Origin: JABMMZ01 sp044368575
Lineage (GTDB): Bacteria; Bacteroidota; Bacteroidia; NS11-12g; UBA955
Length of the DNA: 64,000 nucleotides
Reading direction: 5' to 3'
Assembly: GCA_044368575.1 (NCBI GenBank)
Contig: JBIPPH010000007.1
Coordinates: 4,697-68,696, forward strand
The position numbers and the translations under genes are program-made. The notes beneath the pieces are model-generated. The model was not told the origin of the DNA and ran no database searches. It saw only the letters and a list, made by a program, of their open reading frames with translations. Shown one piece after another: positions 45,808 to 52,871 of this stretch (the stretch's first letter is position 1; the number at the start of each line of letters is the position of its first letter).

Positions 45808-46143
45808 ATGTCAGCTGGAATTACAATTACAGAAAGTGCAGTGAATAAAGTGCACCAATTAATGGCCGAAGAAAACATGGGCCCAGATTATTTTGTAAGG
45901 GTATCTGTTAAAGGGGGTGGTTGCAGTGGCTTGAGCTATGATCTAGATTTTGATAATGAATCAAAAGACAATGATCAGACCTTTATTCACGGCGATGTTA
46001 AAATCGTTTGCGACCTCAAAAGCTATTTGTATTTAGCGGGTACAGAATTAGATTTTACCGATGGTTTAAATGGCAAGGGTTTCAACTTTATTAACCCTAA
46101 TGCTAAAAGAACTTGTGGTTGCGGTGAAAGTTTTGCTGTATAA
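45808..46143 (+). CDS. iscA: Fe-S cluster assembly protein IscA (A-type carrier)
   Basis: A 111-residue HesB-type carrier that moves iron or clusters to target proteins. The cysteine ligands are C39 (GGGCSGLSY) and C103/C105 (RTCGCGESF). It follows iscU by four bases. A strong hairpin with a T-run lies 27 bases beyond its stop (46170-46200), inside the beginning of the next coding region. Confidence 0.96.
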   Translation: MSAGITITESAVNKVHQLMAEENMGPDYFVRVSVKGGGCSGLSYDLDFDNESKDNDQTFIHGDVKIVCDLKSYLYLAGTELDFTDGLNGKGFNFINPNAKRTCGCGESFAV

Positions 46144-46150
46144 TTGAAAC

Positions 46151-46879
46151 ATGAAACCATTTAACATTAAAAAGCTAAGTGTTTTACTTAGCTTTTTTTT
46201 ATGTTTTAAATCTTCTCTCTACGCGCAATATACGCTTAAGCCAAAGGCTGATATTGGCTTAGGCCTAAGTTCAGGTTTGAGCCTAACTGGCGCCTTGTAT
46301 TTGCAACAAAAAACCCCTGGACTTACAGCTCAACAAATTCAATCGTTGAATGTTAATCAGGTTAATGCATTCGATCGCTTTGCTTGTTCTCAATGGCATC
46401 CTCAAGCAGCAAAAGTAAGTGATGCTTTAGCCGTCGGAACTGCCTGTTTGTATGCCTATTTTTTAGTCGATAATAGTACAAAAAAGGATGCAGTTAAAAT
46501 TACTGCAGTGGGTTTGCAATCGGTATTGATGACCCATGCTTTATCCAATATCTTTAAGTTGTCTTTAAGACCGAGGCCTTATAATTATAATGCTCAAGTT
46601 GATTTGCATACTAAAATGAAACCAGATGCCAGGATGTCTTTTTTCTCAGCTCATACAGGCACTGTATCTGCTTTAAGCTTTAGTTTTGCCTATGCCTATC
46701 AAACGTATCATCCTAATCAAAAAAATATTGGAATGTGGGCTGCCTCAGCCACTTTGCCGGCCATTCAAGGGTATTTGAGAGTGAGGGCCGGAAAACATTT
46801 CCCCACAGATGTTATAACCGGTTATTTAGTAGGACTAGGGAGTGCTTGGTTCATGCATAAAATGCATGCGCCAAATTGA
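46151..46879 (+). CDS. PAP2-family phosphatase, membrane/periplasmic
   Basis: A 242-residue protein with an N-terminal signal or anchor segment (LSVLLSFFLCFKSSLYAQ). The PAP2 motifs are KLSLRPRPYNYN, FFSAHTGTVSAL (the catalytic His following SA, where the family usually has SGH) and RVRAGKHFPTDVITG. Relatives remove phosphate from undecaprenyl diphosphate, phosphatidic acid or similar. Its start lies seven bases after iscA, and a terminator-like hairpin sits in codons 7-17, so expression from the isc promoter may be limited. Stop abuts the convergent yqeY stop. Confidence 0.85.
   Translation: MKPFNIKKLSVLLSFFLCFKSSLYAQYTLKPKADIGLGLSSGLSLTGALYLQQKTPGLTAQQIQSLNVNQVNAFDRFACSQWHPQAAKVSDALAVGTACLYAYFLVDNSTKKDAVKITAVGLQSVLMTHALSNIFKLSLRPRPYNYNAQVDLHTKMKPDARMSFFSAHTGTVSALSFSFAYAYQTYHPNQKNIGMWAASATLPAIQGYLRVRAGKHFPTDVITGYLVGLGSAWFMHKMHAPN
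46170..46200 (+). terminator. Terminator-like hairpin inside the 5' end of the PAP2 gene
   Basis: AAAAGCTAAGT (46170-46180) pairs with ACTTAGCTTTT (46186-46196), an 11-bp stem with a five-base loop, followed by further T residues to 46200. It is placed where a terminator for iscSUA is expected but overlaps the codons of the PAP2 signal segment. Confidence 0.6.
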
Positions 46880-47323
46880 TTACGACAGTAAAGTTTTAAG
46901 GGCATCATTAATGGCCTTGCCATCCGTTTTGCCTGCTAAGGATTTCATTGCTACCGGCATAACTTTTCCAATATCTTTCATGCTGCTAGCACCAGTGCTG
47001 GCAATAATATCTTTTAACGCAGCAATCAAGTCTTGTTCTGACATAGAAGGCGGCAAATATTGTTCAATGACCACTAGTTCTTCTTGTTCTTTTTTAGCCA
47101 AATCTTGACGATTCTCTTTTAAGAAAATATCGATACTATCTTTTCTTTGTTTGGCCATTTTTTGCATGGCTTTAATGGCAGTTTCATCGTTAATGTCTTT
47201 GCTACCAGTTTCTGTACCTGCTAATAAAAAGGCTGATTTGATAGCCCTGATGGCTCTTAATTTGACCTCATCTTTTGCCTTCATGGCATCAATTAAGTCT
47301 TTATTAATTTGTTCAACTAACAT
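46880..47323 (-). CDS. yqeY: GatB/YqeY-domain protein
   Basis: A 147-residue protein made of the YqeY domain related to the tail of GatB: helical N-terminus (AMKAKDEVKLRAIRAIKSA), central KQRKDSIDIFLKENRQDLA and the hallmark EQYLPPSMSEQDL, ending with KSLAGKTDGKAINDALKTLL. GatB tails bind tRNA; the free-standing protein has no settled function. It follows comA by three bases as the last gene of the operon TPR-comA-yqeY. Confidence 0.93.
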   Translation of the reverse strand: MLVEQINKDLIDAMKAKDEVKLRAIRAIKSAFLLAGTETGSKDINDETAIKAMQKMAKQRKDSIDIFLKENRQDLAKKEQEELVVIEQYLPPSMSEQDLIAALKDIIASTGASSMKDIGKVMPVAMKSLAGKTDGKAINDALKTLLS

Positions 47324-47326
47324 GGT

Positions 47327-48097
47327 TTATGCGTTTAAAAAGAAATTGAAACTATCGCCTCTAAGGCCTAAACGAAGGGTTTCTAATGCGATTAATTCAG
47401 TAGGAGCAATATTACCTAAGTTGATATTAGCACCATACAATTTAATGAACCATACTTGTTGGGCTTTCAATGGGGCTTCCCAAATGATTTTCTCCAAAGG
47501 TATTTTTCTGATGATTTCAGCAACTAAGCCTGAACGCACTTCGCCAGAACCTCTAAAAACGCCAACAGTGCCACTTTCTCTGGCCTCTGCAATCACTTTC
47601 CAAACACCAGCTTGAATTTCCTTTTCCATCATATCTATCCATTCATATGGCGGAATGATTTTTTCTGCATCTTTAGATCCAACTTCAGAAATAACTGTAA
47701 AATCTTTGGCTAAAGTTCTGATGTATTCGCACTTGTCTTCGTGGGCTATTTCCATTGAACCATCGCTCACTTCAACATGATCAATGCCGAAGGTGTCTAG
47801 AACTCTTCTATAATCATCAAACTGATTTCTGATCGCATATGCTTCAAATAAGGTGCCGCCGAAATACACTTTAAATCCGGCATCTTTATACAATTTGATC
47901 TTCTCTTTTAATTGTGGGGTAACGACAGCTGTGCCAAAACCTAATTTGAGTAAATCAATTAAGTGTTGTCCGTTTTCTATAAGTGCTTCAGCCTCTCTTA
48001 AACTTAGGCCTTTGTCCATTACCATGGTTAAACCACTTTCGCGAGGCTTAACAGTCCTGTCAGGTAAATTTGAAATATTAAATATATCCTTATTCAT
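47327..48097 (-). CDS. comA: Phosphosulfolactate synthase (ComA family)
   Basis: A 256-residue TIM-barrel enzyme of the family that adds sulfite to phosphoenolpyruvate to give (R)-2-phospho-3-sulfolactate, the first step of coenzyme M synthesis in methanogens. Family features: LTMVMDKGLSLREAE at the N-terminus, LLKLGFGTAVV, KVYFGGTLFE, HVEVSDGSMEIAH, VISEVGSKD and FRGSGEVR. Bacteroidota do not make coenzyme M; sulfolactate or sulfopyruvate could instead feed cysteate for sulfonolipids, which many Bacteroidota contain. That link is inference. The start overlaps the TPR gene by eight bases. Confidence 0.88.
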   Translation of the reverse strand: MNKDIFNISNLPDRTVKPRESGLTMVMDKGLSLREAEALIENGQHLIDLLKLGFGTAVVTPQLKEKIKLYKDAGFKVYFGGTLFEAYAIRNQFDDYRRVLDTFGIDHVEVSDGSMEIAHEDKCEYIRTLAKDFTVISEVGSKDAEKIIPPYEWIDMMEKEIQAGVWKVIAEARESGTVGVFRGSGEVRSGLVAEIIRKIPLEKIIWEAPLKAQQVWFIKLYGANINLGNIAPTELIALETLRLGLRGDSFNFFLNA

Positions 48098-49544
48098 TGT
48101 TTTGGTTCTGATAAATAATGATGAGTTGATGTATGTCTTCGTCTGCTAATAGTTCGGCATCAAACCATTTTAGGGTGTCGATTCCGTCTTCAAAGTTATG
48201 AATTAATTGTGAAAGCAAACGCTCTTTGTTTTGTTTACTTGGGTTTTCAATAAAATTAATGGCGCCATGAACAATGTCTAGCTCTTCTTGGTAGTTTTTG
48301 GTTTTATCGACAATTTGAAAAATATCTTCTAATAAATCTGTGTAAAGCTCTCTAAAGAAGAAGCCCGCTAGTTCGACCCAGTGTTGCAGAATGAGATTAG
48401 GAGAGGTTCTTTTAAGGTTATTATAAATGTGTTCTAATTTTAAGTACTCTAGATTAAAAGCAAGACATTGGAATAAGCAGAAGATATTTTCGAAGTCATC
48501 CTTGTCAATTTTAAAAACACTGTTAAAAAATACACTTGCTTTTAAATAGTCGTGTTCAAGCATGTAAGATTTACCTTTTAAAAACAAGTATTCAGAAATC
48601 AGGTTTTCCATTTCTTTTGCTTGATCTAAGTAATAACGGGCTTTAAGAGGCTCTTCTGCTTTAATGTAACATCTAGCGGCGCATACATATGGATACAAAT
48701 CATCTTGGTCTTTAAAGGATGACAAGAAATGATCAACAGCTAATTGATAAGCTGCTTTTTCTTCGTATAAAGCCCCTAAATTAAAATGCGCATTCTTGGC
48801 TTCACTGCTAGATAAAGTTGCATACTCATATGCAGATTCAGCTTCTAGTTTATTGCCAGTGATTTCATGAAATTTACCCAGGTTAAACCAACTGTAGTGA
48901 TCGTAAGGATTAAGATCTATCCTTTTTTTGAAATAGTCAATCGCTTGTTCATATTGATTAATTGCAATAAAATTAAAAGCCAATTGCTCGTATAATGATT
49001 CGTTTTTTGGGTAGCTCTGCAAACCTTTTTCTATTAATAGATTGGCTTGTTTGATTTGGTTGTTCTGACACAACATTTGAGCATATGAAGTATAAATATC
49101 TACCACATATTCTTCATCGTCAAATTCAGAGTATTCTAGCGCCAATTTGAAGGATTCTTCTGCTTCATTAATTCTGTCTAATTCTAAAAGTGTTTCAGCT
49201 TCAACTTTTAAGATGAATGAATTATAGGGTTCGTAAAGTTTTGCAGTTTTAATGTAGTCAAGCGCTTCTTCATATTCGTGAGCATGAGATAATATATGCG
49301 CTTTTTCAAGCAATACACTTGACTTATTTGGATATAGCATAAGACCATGGTCTACAATTTTGACATGGTTATTATGCTGACCTGAAAAGAAAAAATGATT
49401 GGAAAGAATTTCAATATCCTCTTCAGAAAAATAAACAGAATCATCTTGCTCTAGTAATTTAAATCGCTCCAGACAATCCTTAACGCGCTCTTTGGCAGCC
49501 ATGTCATCATACTCCATTTCGCTATCATCGTAGTCGCCAAACAT
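48090..49544 (-). CDS. Tetratricopeptide-repeat (TPR) protein
   Basis: A 484-residue cytoplasmic protein with an acidic N-terminus (DYDDSEMEYDDMAAK) and about ten helical pairs of TPR type, for example DHYSWFNLGKFHEITGNKLEAESAYEYA and AHFNLGALYEEKAAYQLAVDHF. There is no signal peptide. Such proteins are scaffolds; its partner is unknown. It is the first gene of TPR-comA-yqeY, with a TAnnTTTG-type element on the minus strand at 49566-49559. Confidence 0.85.
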   Translation of the reverse strand: MFGDYDDSEMEYDDMAAKERVKDCLERFKLLEQDDSVYFSEEDIEILSNHFFFSGQHNNHVKIVDHGLMLYPNKSSVLLEKAHILSHAHEYEEALDYIKTAKLYEPYNSFILKVEAETLLELDRINEAEESFKLALEYSEFDDEEYVVDIYTSYAQMLCQNNQIKQANLLIEKGLQSYPKNESLYEQLAFNFIAINQYEQAIDYFKKRIDLNPYDHYSWFNLGKFHEITGNKLEAESAYEYATLSSSEAKNAHFNLGALYEEKAAYQLAVDHFLSSFKDQDDLYPYVCAARCYIKAEEPLKARYYLDQAKEMENLISEYLFLKGKSYMLEHDYLKASVFFNSVFKIDKDDFENIFCLFQCLAFNLEYLKLEHIYNNLKRTSPNLILQHWVELAGFFFRELYTDLLEDIFQIVDKTKNYQEELDIVHGAINFIENPSKQNKERLLSQLIHNFEDGIDTLKWFDAELLADEDIHQLIIIYQNQNNE

Positions 49545-49614
49545 GTTGTTATTTGAAACAAATCTATGAAATGAAGAGCAGACTTATTCCACCACCTATC
49601 CACCAAAAGACAAT

Positions 49615-49646
49615 AAAAAAACCGTATCAATCGATACGGTTTTTTT
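49615..49646 (-). terminator. Bidirectional-looking terminator after the histone-like gene
   Basis: ACCGTATC (49621-49628) and GATACGGT (49633-49640) form an 8-bp stem with a 4-base loop flanked by an A-run on the left and a T-run on the right. On the minus strand it ends the transcript of the SET/histone-like genes. Confidence 0.85.
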
Positions 49647-49667
49647 GAGAGGTTAACAGTTAAAGAA

Positions 49668-49973
49668 TTACTTCTTTTTAGCTGATTTTTTTGCTTTAGC
49701 TTTTGCTTTTGGAGCAGCTTTAGCTTTAGCCTTTGGAGCAGCTTTAGCTTTAGCTTTTGCTTTTGGAGCAGCTTTAGCTTTAGCTTTAGCCTTTGGAGCA
49801 GCTTTAGCTTTTGGAGCAGCTTTAGCTTTCGCTTTAGGAGCAGCTTTTGCTTTAGCTTTTGCTTTTGGAGCAGCTTTAGCTTTCGCTTTTGGAGCAGCTT
49901 TCGCTTTAGCTTTTGCTTTCGGTGCTGCTTTAGTAGCTTTTGCTTTAGCAGCTGGTTTTTTGGTTGTTGCCAT
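49668..49973 (-). CDS. Histone H1-like Lys/Ala/Pro-rich nucleoid protein
   Basis: A 101-residue protein made only of A, K, P, T, S and the initial Met, with no acidic or aromatic residue, so it is extremely basic. Residues 16-95 are nine consecutive AAPK units of 10, 8, 10, 8, 6, 10, 10, 8 and 10 residues that differ by whole KA dipeptides; the tail ends in KKSAKKK. This resembles the C-terminal tail of eukaryotic H1, chlamydial Hc2 and other bacterial H1-like proteins that bind and compact DNA. It lies 24 bases after the SET-domain gene with no promoter between, and a terminator follows, so the two form one unit. Many lysines are available for modification. Confidence 0.82.
   Translation of the reverse strand: MATTKKPAAKAKATKAAPKAKAKAKAAPKAKAKAAPKAKAKAKAAPKAKAKAAPKAKAAPKAKAKAKAAPKAKAKAKAAPKAKAKAAPKAKAKAKKSAKKK
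49689..49928 (-). repeat. Intragenic tandem repeat encoding AAPK(AK)n units
   Basis: Nine tandem units of 18, 24 or 30 bases that differ by multiples of six bases (one Lys-Ala dipeptide). Third positions vary (GCT, GCA, GCC; AAA, AAG), so the array is not freshly amplified, yet length variation by slippage or unequal recombination would keep the frame. Confidence 0.85.
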
Positions 49974-49997
49974 ATTATATATTAATTAATGGGTTTT

Positions 49998-50378
49998 TTA
50001 ATTGAGATCGGCATGCATGTCACCGTAATCAATGGTGATTTCTTCACCAGCTTTGATTGTTTTTAGTGCTGTAAATTCCATCATACCTGTTTTTAAATTT
50101 ATGTTGTAATCTGCATTCGATTTTTTCGAATGGTTGTATAAAGATCCAAATCCAAGAAGTAGTGCCACACTTTTTTTTCTAGAGTTCCAAACAAAAGTAT
50201 AGTTCTCTAAAATATGTCCTACTAGTTGTTGATGTTCTTTACGCGTCAACTCGATTACAGGGCAAAGTTCAATAAGATCACCTTTCTTTAAAACTTTAGA
50301 TGTAAACACACCCCTTCCTTTGTGTCCTGCATTCGATACAATTAAAAAATCGTTTTTAACCAATTGTTCTTTTTTCAC
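49998..50378 (-). CDS. SET-domain protein lysine methyltransferase
   Basis: A 126-residue stand-alone SET domain using SAM to methylate lysines. All core motifs are present: GHKGRGVFTSK (about 18-28), the pseudoknot segment LYNHSKKSNADYN (N82, H83, S84) and GEEITIDYGD (111-120, catalytic Tyr118). There is no pre-SET domain, but a post-SET tail is very short (MHADLN). The start is GTG at 50378; a TAnnTTTG-type element lies at 50404-50397. It precedes the histone H1-like gene by 24 bases, and its products therefore appear together. Chlamydial NUE is a SET enzyme reported to methylate the chlamydial histone-like proteins, an analogous pairing. That this protein modifies its neighbour is inference. 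Confidence 0.87.
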   Translation of the reverse strand: MKKEQLVKNDFLIVSNAGHKGRGVFTSKVLKKGDLIELCPVIELTRKEHQQLVGHILENYTFVWNSRKKSVALLLGFGSLYNHSKKSNADYNINLKTGMMEFTALKTIKAGEEITIDYGDMHADLN

Positions 50379-50396
50379 TTATTTAGTATATCGGTT

Positions 50397-50404
50397 CAAA
50401 ATTA
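50397..50404 (-). promoter_or_regulatory. -7 promoter element upstream of the SET-domain gene
   Basis: Minus-strand TAATTTTG matches TAnnTTTG and lies 18 bases before the GTG start. No clear -33 TTG was found. Confidence 0.4.
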
Positions 50405-50420
50405 TAGAACATTCCGAAAC

Positions 50421-50548
50421 TATTGTGAATGCTATAAAATATCTATTAACAACTTATCAAAAACGACTTGTAAAAGAAGTCAAATTAGTTGACTAAATAT
50501 TTTAAAAAATAATTCACATTAGCATTTCAATTCACTTTTAATGTGAAT
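50421..50548. repeat. Cluster of GTGAAT/ATTCAC motifs upstream of the SET gene
   Basis: Four copies of the core GTGAAT occur in the gap, on both strands: near 50425-50430, at 50512-50518 (inverted), at about 50530-50535 (inverted) and at 50543-50548. Two of them form a perfect 10-bp inverted repeat, ATTCACATTA (50512-50521) and TAATGTGAAT (50539-50548). The 206-base gap 50379-50584 otherwise holds no gene. Confidence 0.4.
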
Positions 50549-50584
50549 AAAATCTAAAATAAATTGAAAAATTTGAAGAATAAA

Positions 50585-51094
50585 TTAACAAGACTGGATA
50601 AGCTTCTTCATGATAAAATCATTCATAACATATCCATTTCCAATATCAAAATCTGCAACAGATTCTATTGTAAATCCATTTTTAAAATAGAAGTTTATAC
50701 TTTTAAAATTTTGTCTGTTAACTGTTAATTTGAAACAATTAAAACTTGATTTTGAATCTTTATTGATGGTAATTTCAAGTAAGTTCAAACTTTTGCTACC
50801 TACTGATTTTCCTTGATATTCAGGCAATATGTAATACTTATTGATGAAACATATTTGATCTGCTTGAAGGGTATAGGCAATAAATCCAACGGCTTGTTCA
50901 TGGCTCATTATAAAATTAAAAACTTGCCCTTCATTTACTTGTTTGATCAAAGCATCATGGCTGTAAAATTTATTCAGCATGTATTGAACTTGAGCTTCAC
51001 CTATGATATCAATATAATGGTGTTGCCAAATGATTTTAGCCATAGCGGCTATGTCATCTAATGCAGCATCAGATGTTTTTAAAAGGCTAATCAT
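50585..51094 (-). CDS. GNAT-family N-acetyltransferase
   Basis: A 169-residue acetyltransferase. The acetyl-CoA-binding motif is YYILPEYQGKSVGSKSLNLLE (Q/RxxGxG/A type, here QGKSVG), and the C-terminal half has NFYFKNGFTIESVADF, typical of the family. Acceptor unknown. It lies seven bases after the secreted C1 peptidase gene and 206 bases before the SET gene on the same strand. Confidence 0.87.
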   Translation of the reverse strand: MISLLKTSDAALDDIAAMAKIIWQHHYIDIIGEAQVQYMLNKFYSHDALIKQVNEGQVFNFIMSHEQAVGFIAYTLQADQICFINKYYILPEYQGKSVGSKSLNLLEITINKDSKSSFNCFKLTVNRQNFKSINFYFKNGFTIESVADFDIGNGYVMNDFIMKKLIQSC

Positions 51095-51101
51095 TTAAGA
51101 T

Positions 51102-52292
51102 TTAGTTAATGCCTAATTTTTTTGCAATGTCTTTTGGAATTGCATTTTTATGAATAAAAATATTGAGTGTTTTGTATCTGAAATACGGCATAGAACAATA
51201 CAAATATCCACCACAGTCATTACCAGTTCCCCAACTATTTTTTATTTTAAAGTAGGTATTGCCATTTTGATCTTTCACCAAACCAGTAGCATGCATGCCA
51301 TGGTCATCAGTGGTTTGATAATTATCAAAGGCAATTTGTCTGAGTGAATCATTGATGATTTTTTCAGCCATAGGTTTATCAAATGCTGAACCTGATCTTA
51401 ATGCGCCAGCATCATTAAAAGCTTTGTTGTCTTTGCCAACTTGAGTAATTAAAGAATCGTGAACAGGCACAATTGCAACACCATTTTTAAATGAAAATCC
51501 TTTTTCACTTACGTCTGCACCCCAAGCCCAAGTGTAACCATTCATTAGTGAAGATTCAGCTACCTTCTGAAGTTCATCAAGTGGTAAATTATAGCTTTGC
51601 ATCATGGCCCAATTGTCTTGAACTTCAATTGCAAAACTGCTGTAATAAGGGTGGTGAGTAAAAGAAGTTAAAGACACATAGTCCTTCATATTTAATCCTA
51701 AATATTGAGCATAAGTTTGCGGTGTATAGGTTTTGTTGTCAACTGTAAATGTTTTAGGAACGGCACCTAAATAGGCATCAATAGCGCCTTCGAAGGCTGG
51801 TTTCCATGCAGTTGTTAATTTGCCTTGAGGGTTGTTTTTTACAGCATCAACTATACCTTTTAATACAGCATCCATTTCAGCATGATTGTGTTTATCATAA
51901 CCATAATTTAAACCTTTGTATGCTGATTCAGGCACTATACCATAATGTTGAATCACCCATGGTAAATCTAAAAATGCACCGCCTGGTCCAAAATTATGAA
52001 GGCCATTCATACGCACATACATGTCTGCTTTTCCAACATAGGCATTGCGCACAACAAACATTTCACTCAAATTGAATTTACCTTTTCCCATTCTCATCAA
52101 TTCACTTTCAAAAAAGGATAAACTTGAAAAGCTCCAACATGTACTAGTTCTGCTTTGATCTTGCACATCTTGAGCATCAAGATTGGCCATTACTTTGAAT
52201 AAGTAGCCGCCGTTCTTTTTGTTTCTTAAAGTGTCTTGAGCGTTTGATTGAGCACAGATTAGTGTGGTAAGGCAAATGAATAAGTATTTCAT
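51102..52292 (-). CDS. Secreted C1-family (bleomycin hydrolase/PepC-like) cysteine peptidase
   Basis: A 396-residue papain-fold enzyme with a signal peptide ending at SNAQ. Q46 and C52 in VQDQSRTSTCWSF are the oxyanion Gln and nucleophile; the histidine is in DDHGMHATGLV and the asparagine in KIKNSWGT. Relatives of the PepC/bleomycin hydrolase branch are usually cytoplasmic, so a secreted form is a Bacteroidota feature. It begins a two-gene unit with the GNAT gene and is divergent from the second GNAT gene. Confidence 0.9.
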   Translation of the reverse strand: MKYLFICLTTLICAQSNAQDTLRNKKNGGYLFKVMANLDAQDVQDQSRTSTCWSFSSLSFFESELMRMGKGKFNLSEMFVVRNAYVGKADMYVRMNGLHNFGPGGAFLDLPWVIQHYGIVPESAYKGLNYGYDKHNHAEMDAVLKGIVDAVKNNPQGKLTTAWKPAFEGAIDAYLGAVPKTFTVDNKTYTPQTYAQYLGLNMKDYVSLTSFTHHPYYSSFAIEVQDNWAMMQSYNLPLDELQKVAESSLMNGYTWAWGADVSEKGFSFKNGVAIVPVHDSLITQVGKDNKAFNDAGALRSGSAFDKPMAEKIINDSLRQIAFDNYQTTDDHGMHATGLVKDQNGNTYFKIKNSWGTGNDCGGYLYCSMPYFRYKTLNIFIHKNAIPKDIAKKLGIN

Positions 52293-52328
52293 GGTTAACT
52301 CTTAATTAATGCTCAAATTTGCATAAAA

Positions 52329-52790
52329 ATGGAGAATAAGACAAATAATATTGAAGCCTTAAATTTTGAATGTAAAGTATTAGTGTTTGGTTCAGAAGAT
52401 CAGCAACTAAGTTTACGATTAAGAGAGCAGGTTTTAAGAGCACCTCTAGGTTTAACATTTTCAGAACAAGATCTTCTGCATGAAGATGAACAAATTCACA
52501 TAGCGGGGTATTCAAACAATAGCTTATGTGCCATACTATTACTTAAACCAGATGGCCATGCGCTTAAGATGAGACAAGTTGCTGTAGAACCAATATTTCA
52601 AGGCAAAGGCATTGGTAAAACATTGGTTCGATTTGCAGAGCAGTTGGCTCAAATGGAAGGCTATTCCAAAATCCATTTGCATGCACGAGATACTGCCATT
52701 CCCTTTTATTTGAGTTTGCGTTATCATCTGCAAGGAGAAGGGTTCTCTGAAGTTGGCATTCCGCACCACTACATGTATAAAGATCTTTAA
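52329..52790 (+). CDS. GNAT-family N-acetyltransferase (second)
   Basis: A 153-residue acetyltransferase with the binding motif QVAVEPIFQGKGIGKTLV followed by EGYSKIHLHARDTAIPFY. The N-terminal part (LRLREQVLRAPLGL) resembles the ElaA-like group with its REQVL motif. Acceptor unknown. It stands alone, divergent from the C1 peptidase gene across 36 bases. Confidence 0.88.
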   Translation: MENKTNNIEALNFECKVLVFGSEDQQLSLRLREQVLRAPLGLTFSEQDLLHEDEQIHIAGYSNNSLCAILLLKPDGHALKMRQVAVEPIFQGKGIGKTLVRFAEQLAQMEGYSKIHLHARDTAIPFYLSLRYHLQGEGFSEVGIPHHYMYKDL

Positions 52791-52842
52791 CTTGTAAATG
52801 CAGGCTTTCATGGAATTTTTCTGACAACATCACATTTTTAAT

Positions 52843-52850
52843 TATTTTTG
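52843..52850 (+). promoter_or_regulatory. -7 promoter element upstream of the M16 peptidase gene
   Basis: TATTTTTG matches TAnnTTTG and ends 21 bases before the ATG at 52872. A -33 element is not obvious. Confidence 0.4.
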
Positions 52851-52871
52851 ACCTTCTATACTTTTCGACAA

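Noticed and set aside
49689..49928. CRISPR or satellite-like repeat array
   Set aside because: Units are 18-30 bases without unique spacers and lie in frame in a coding region.
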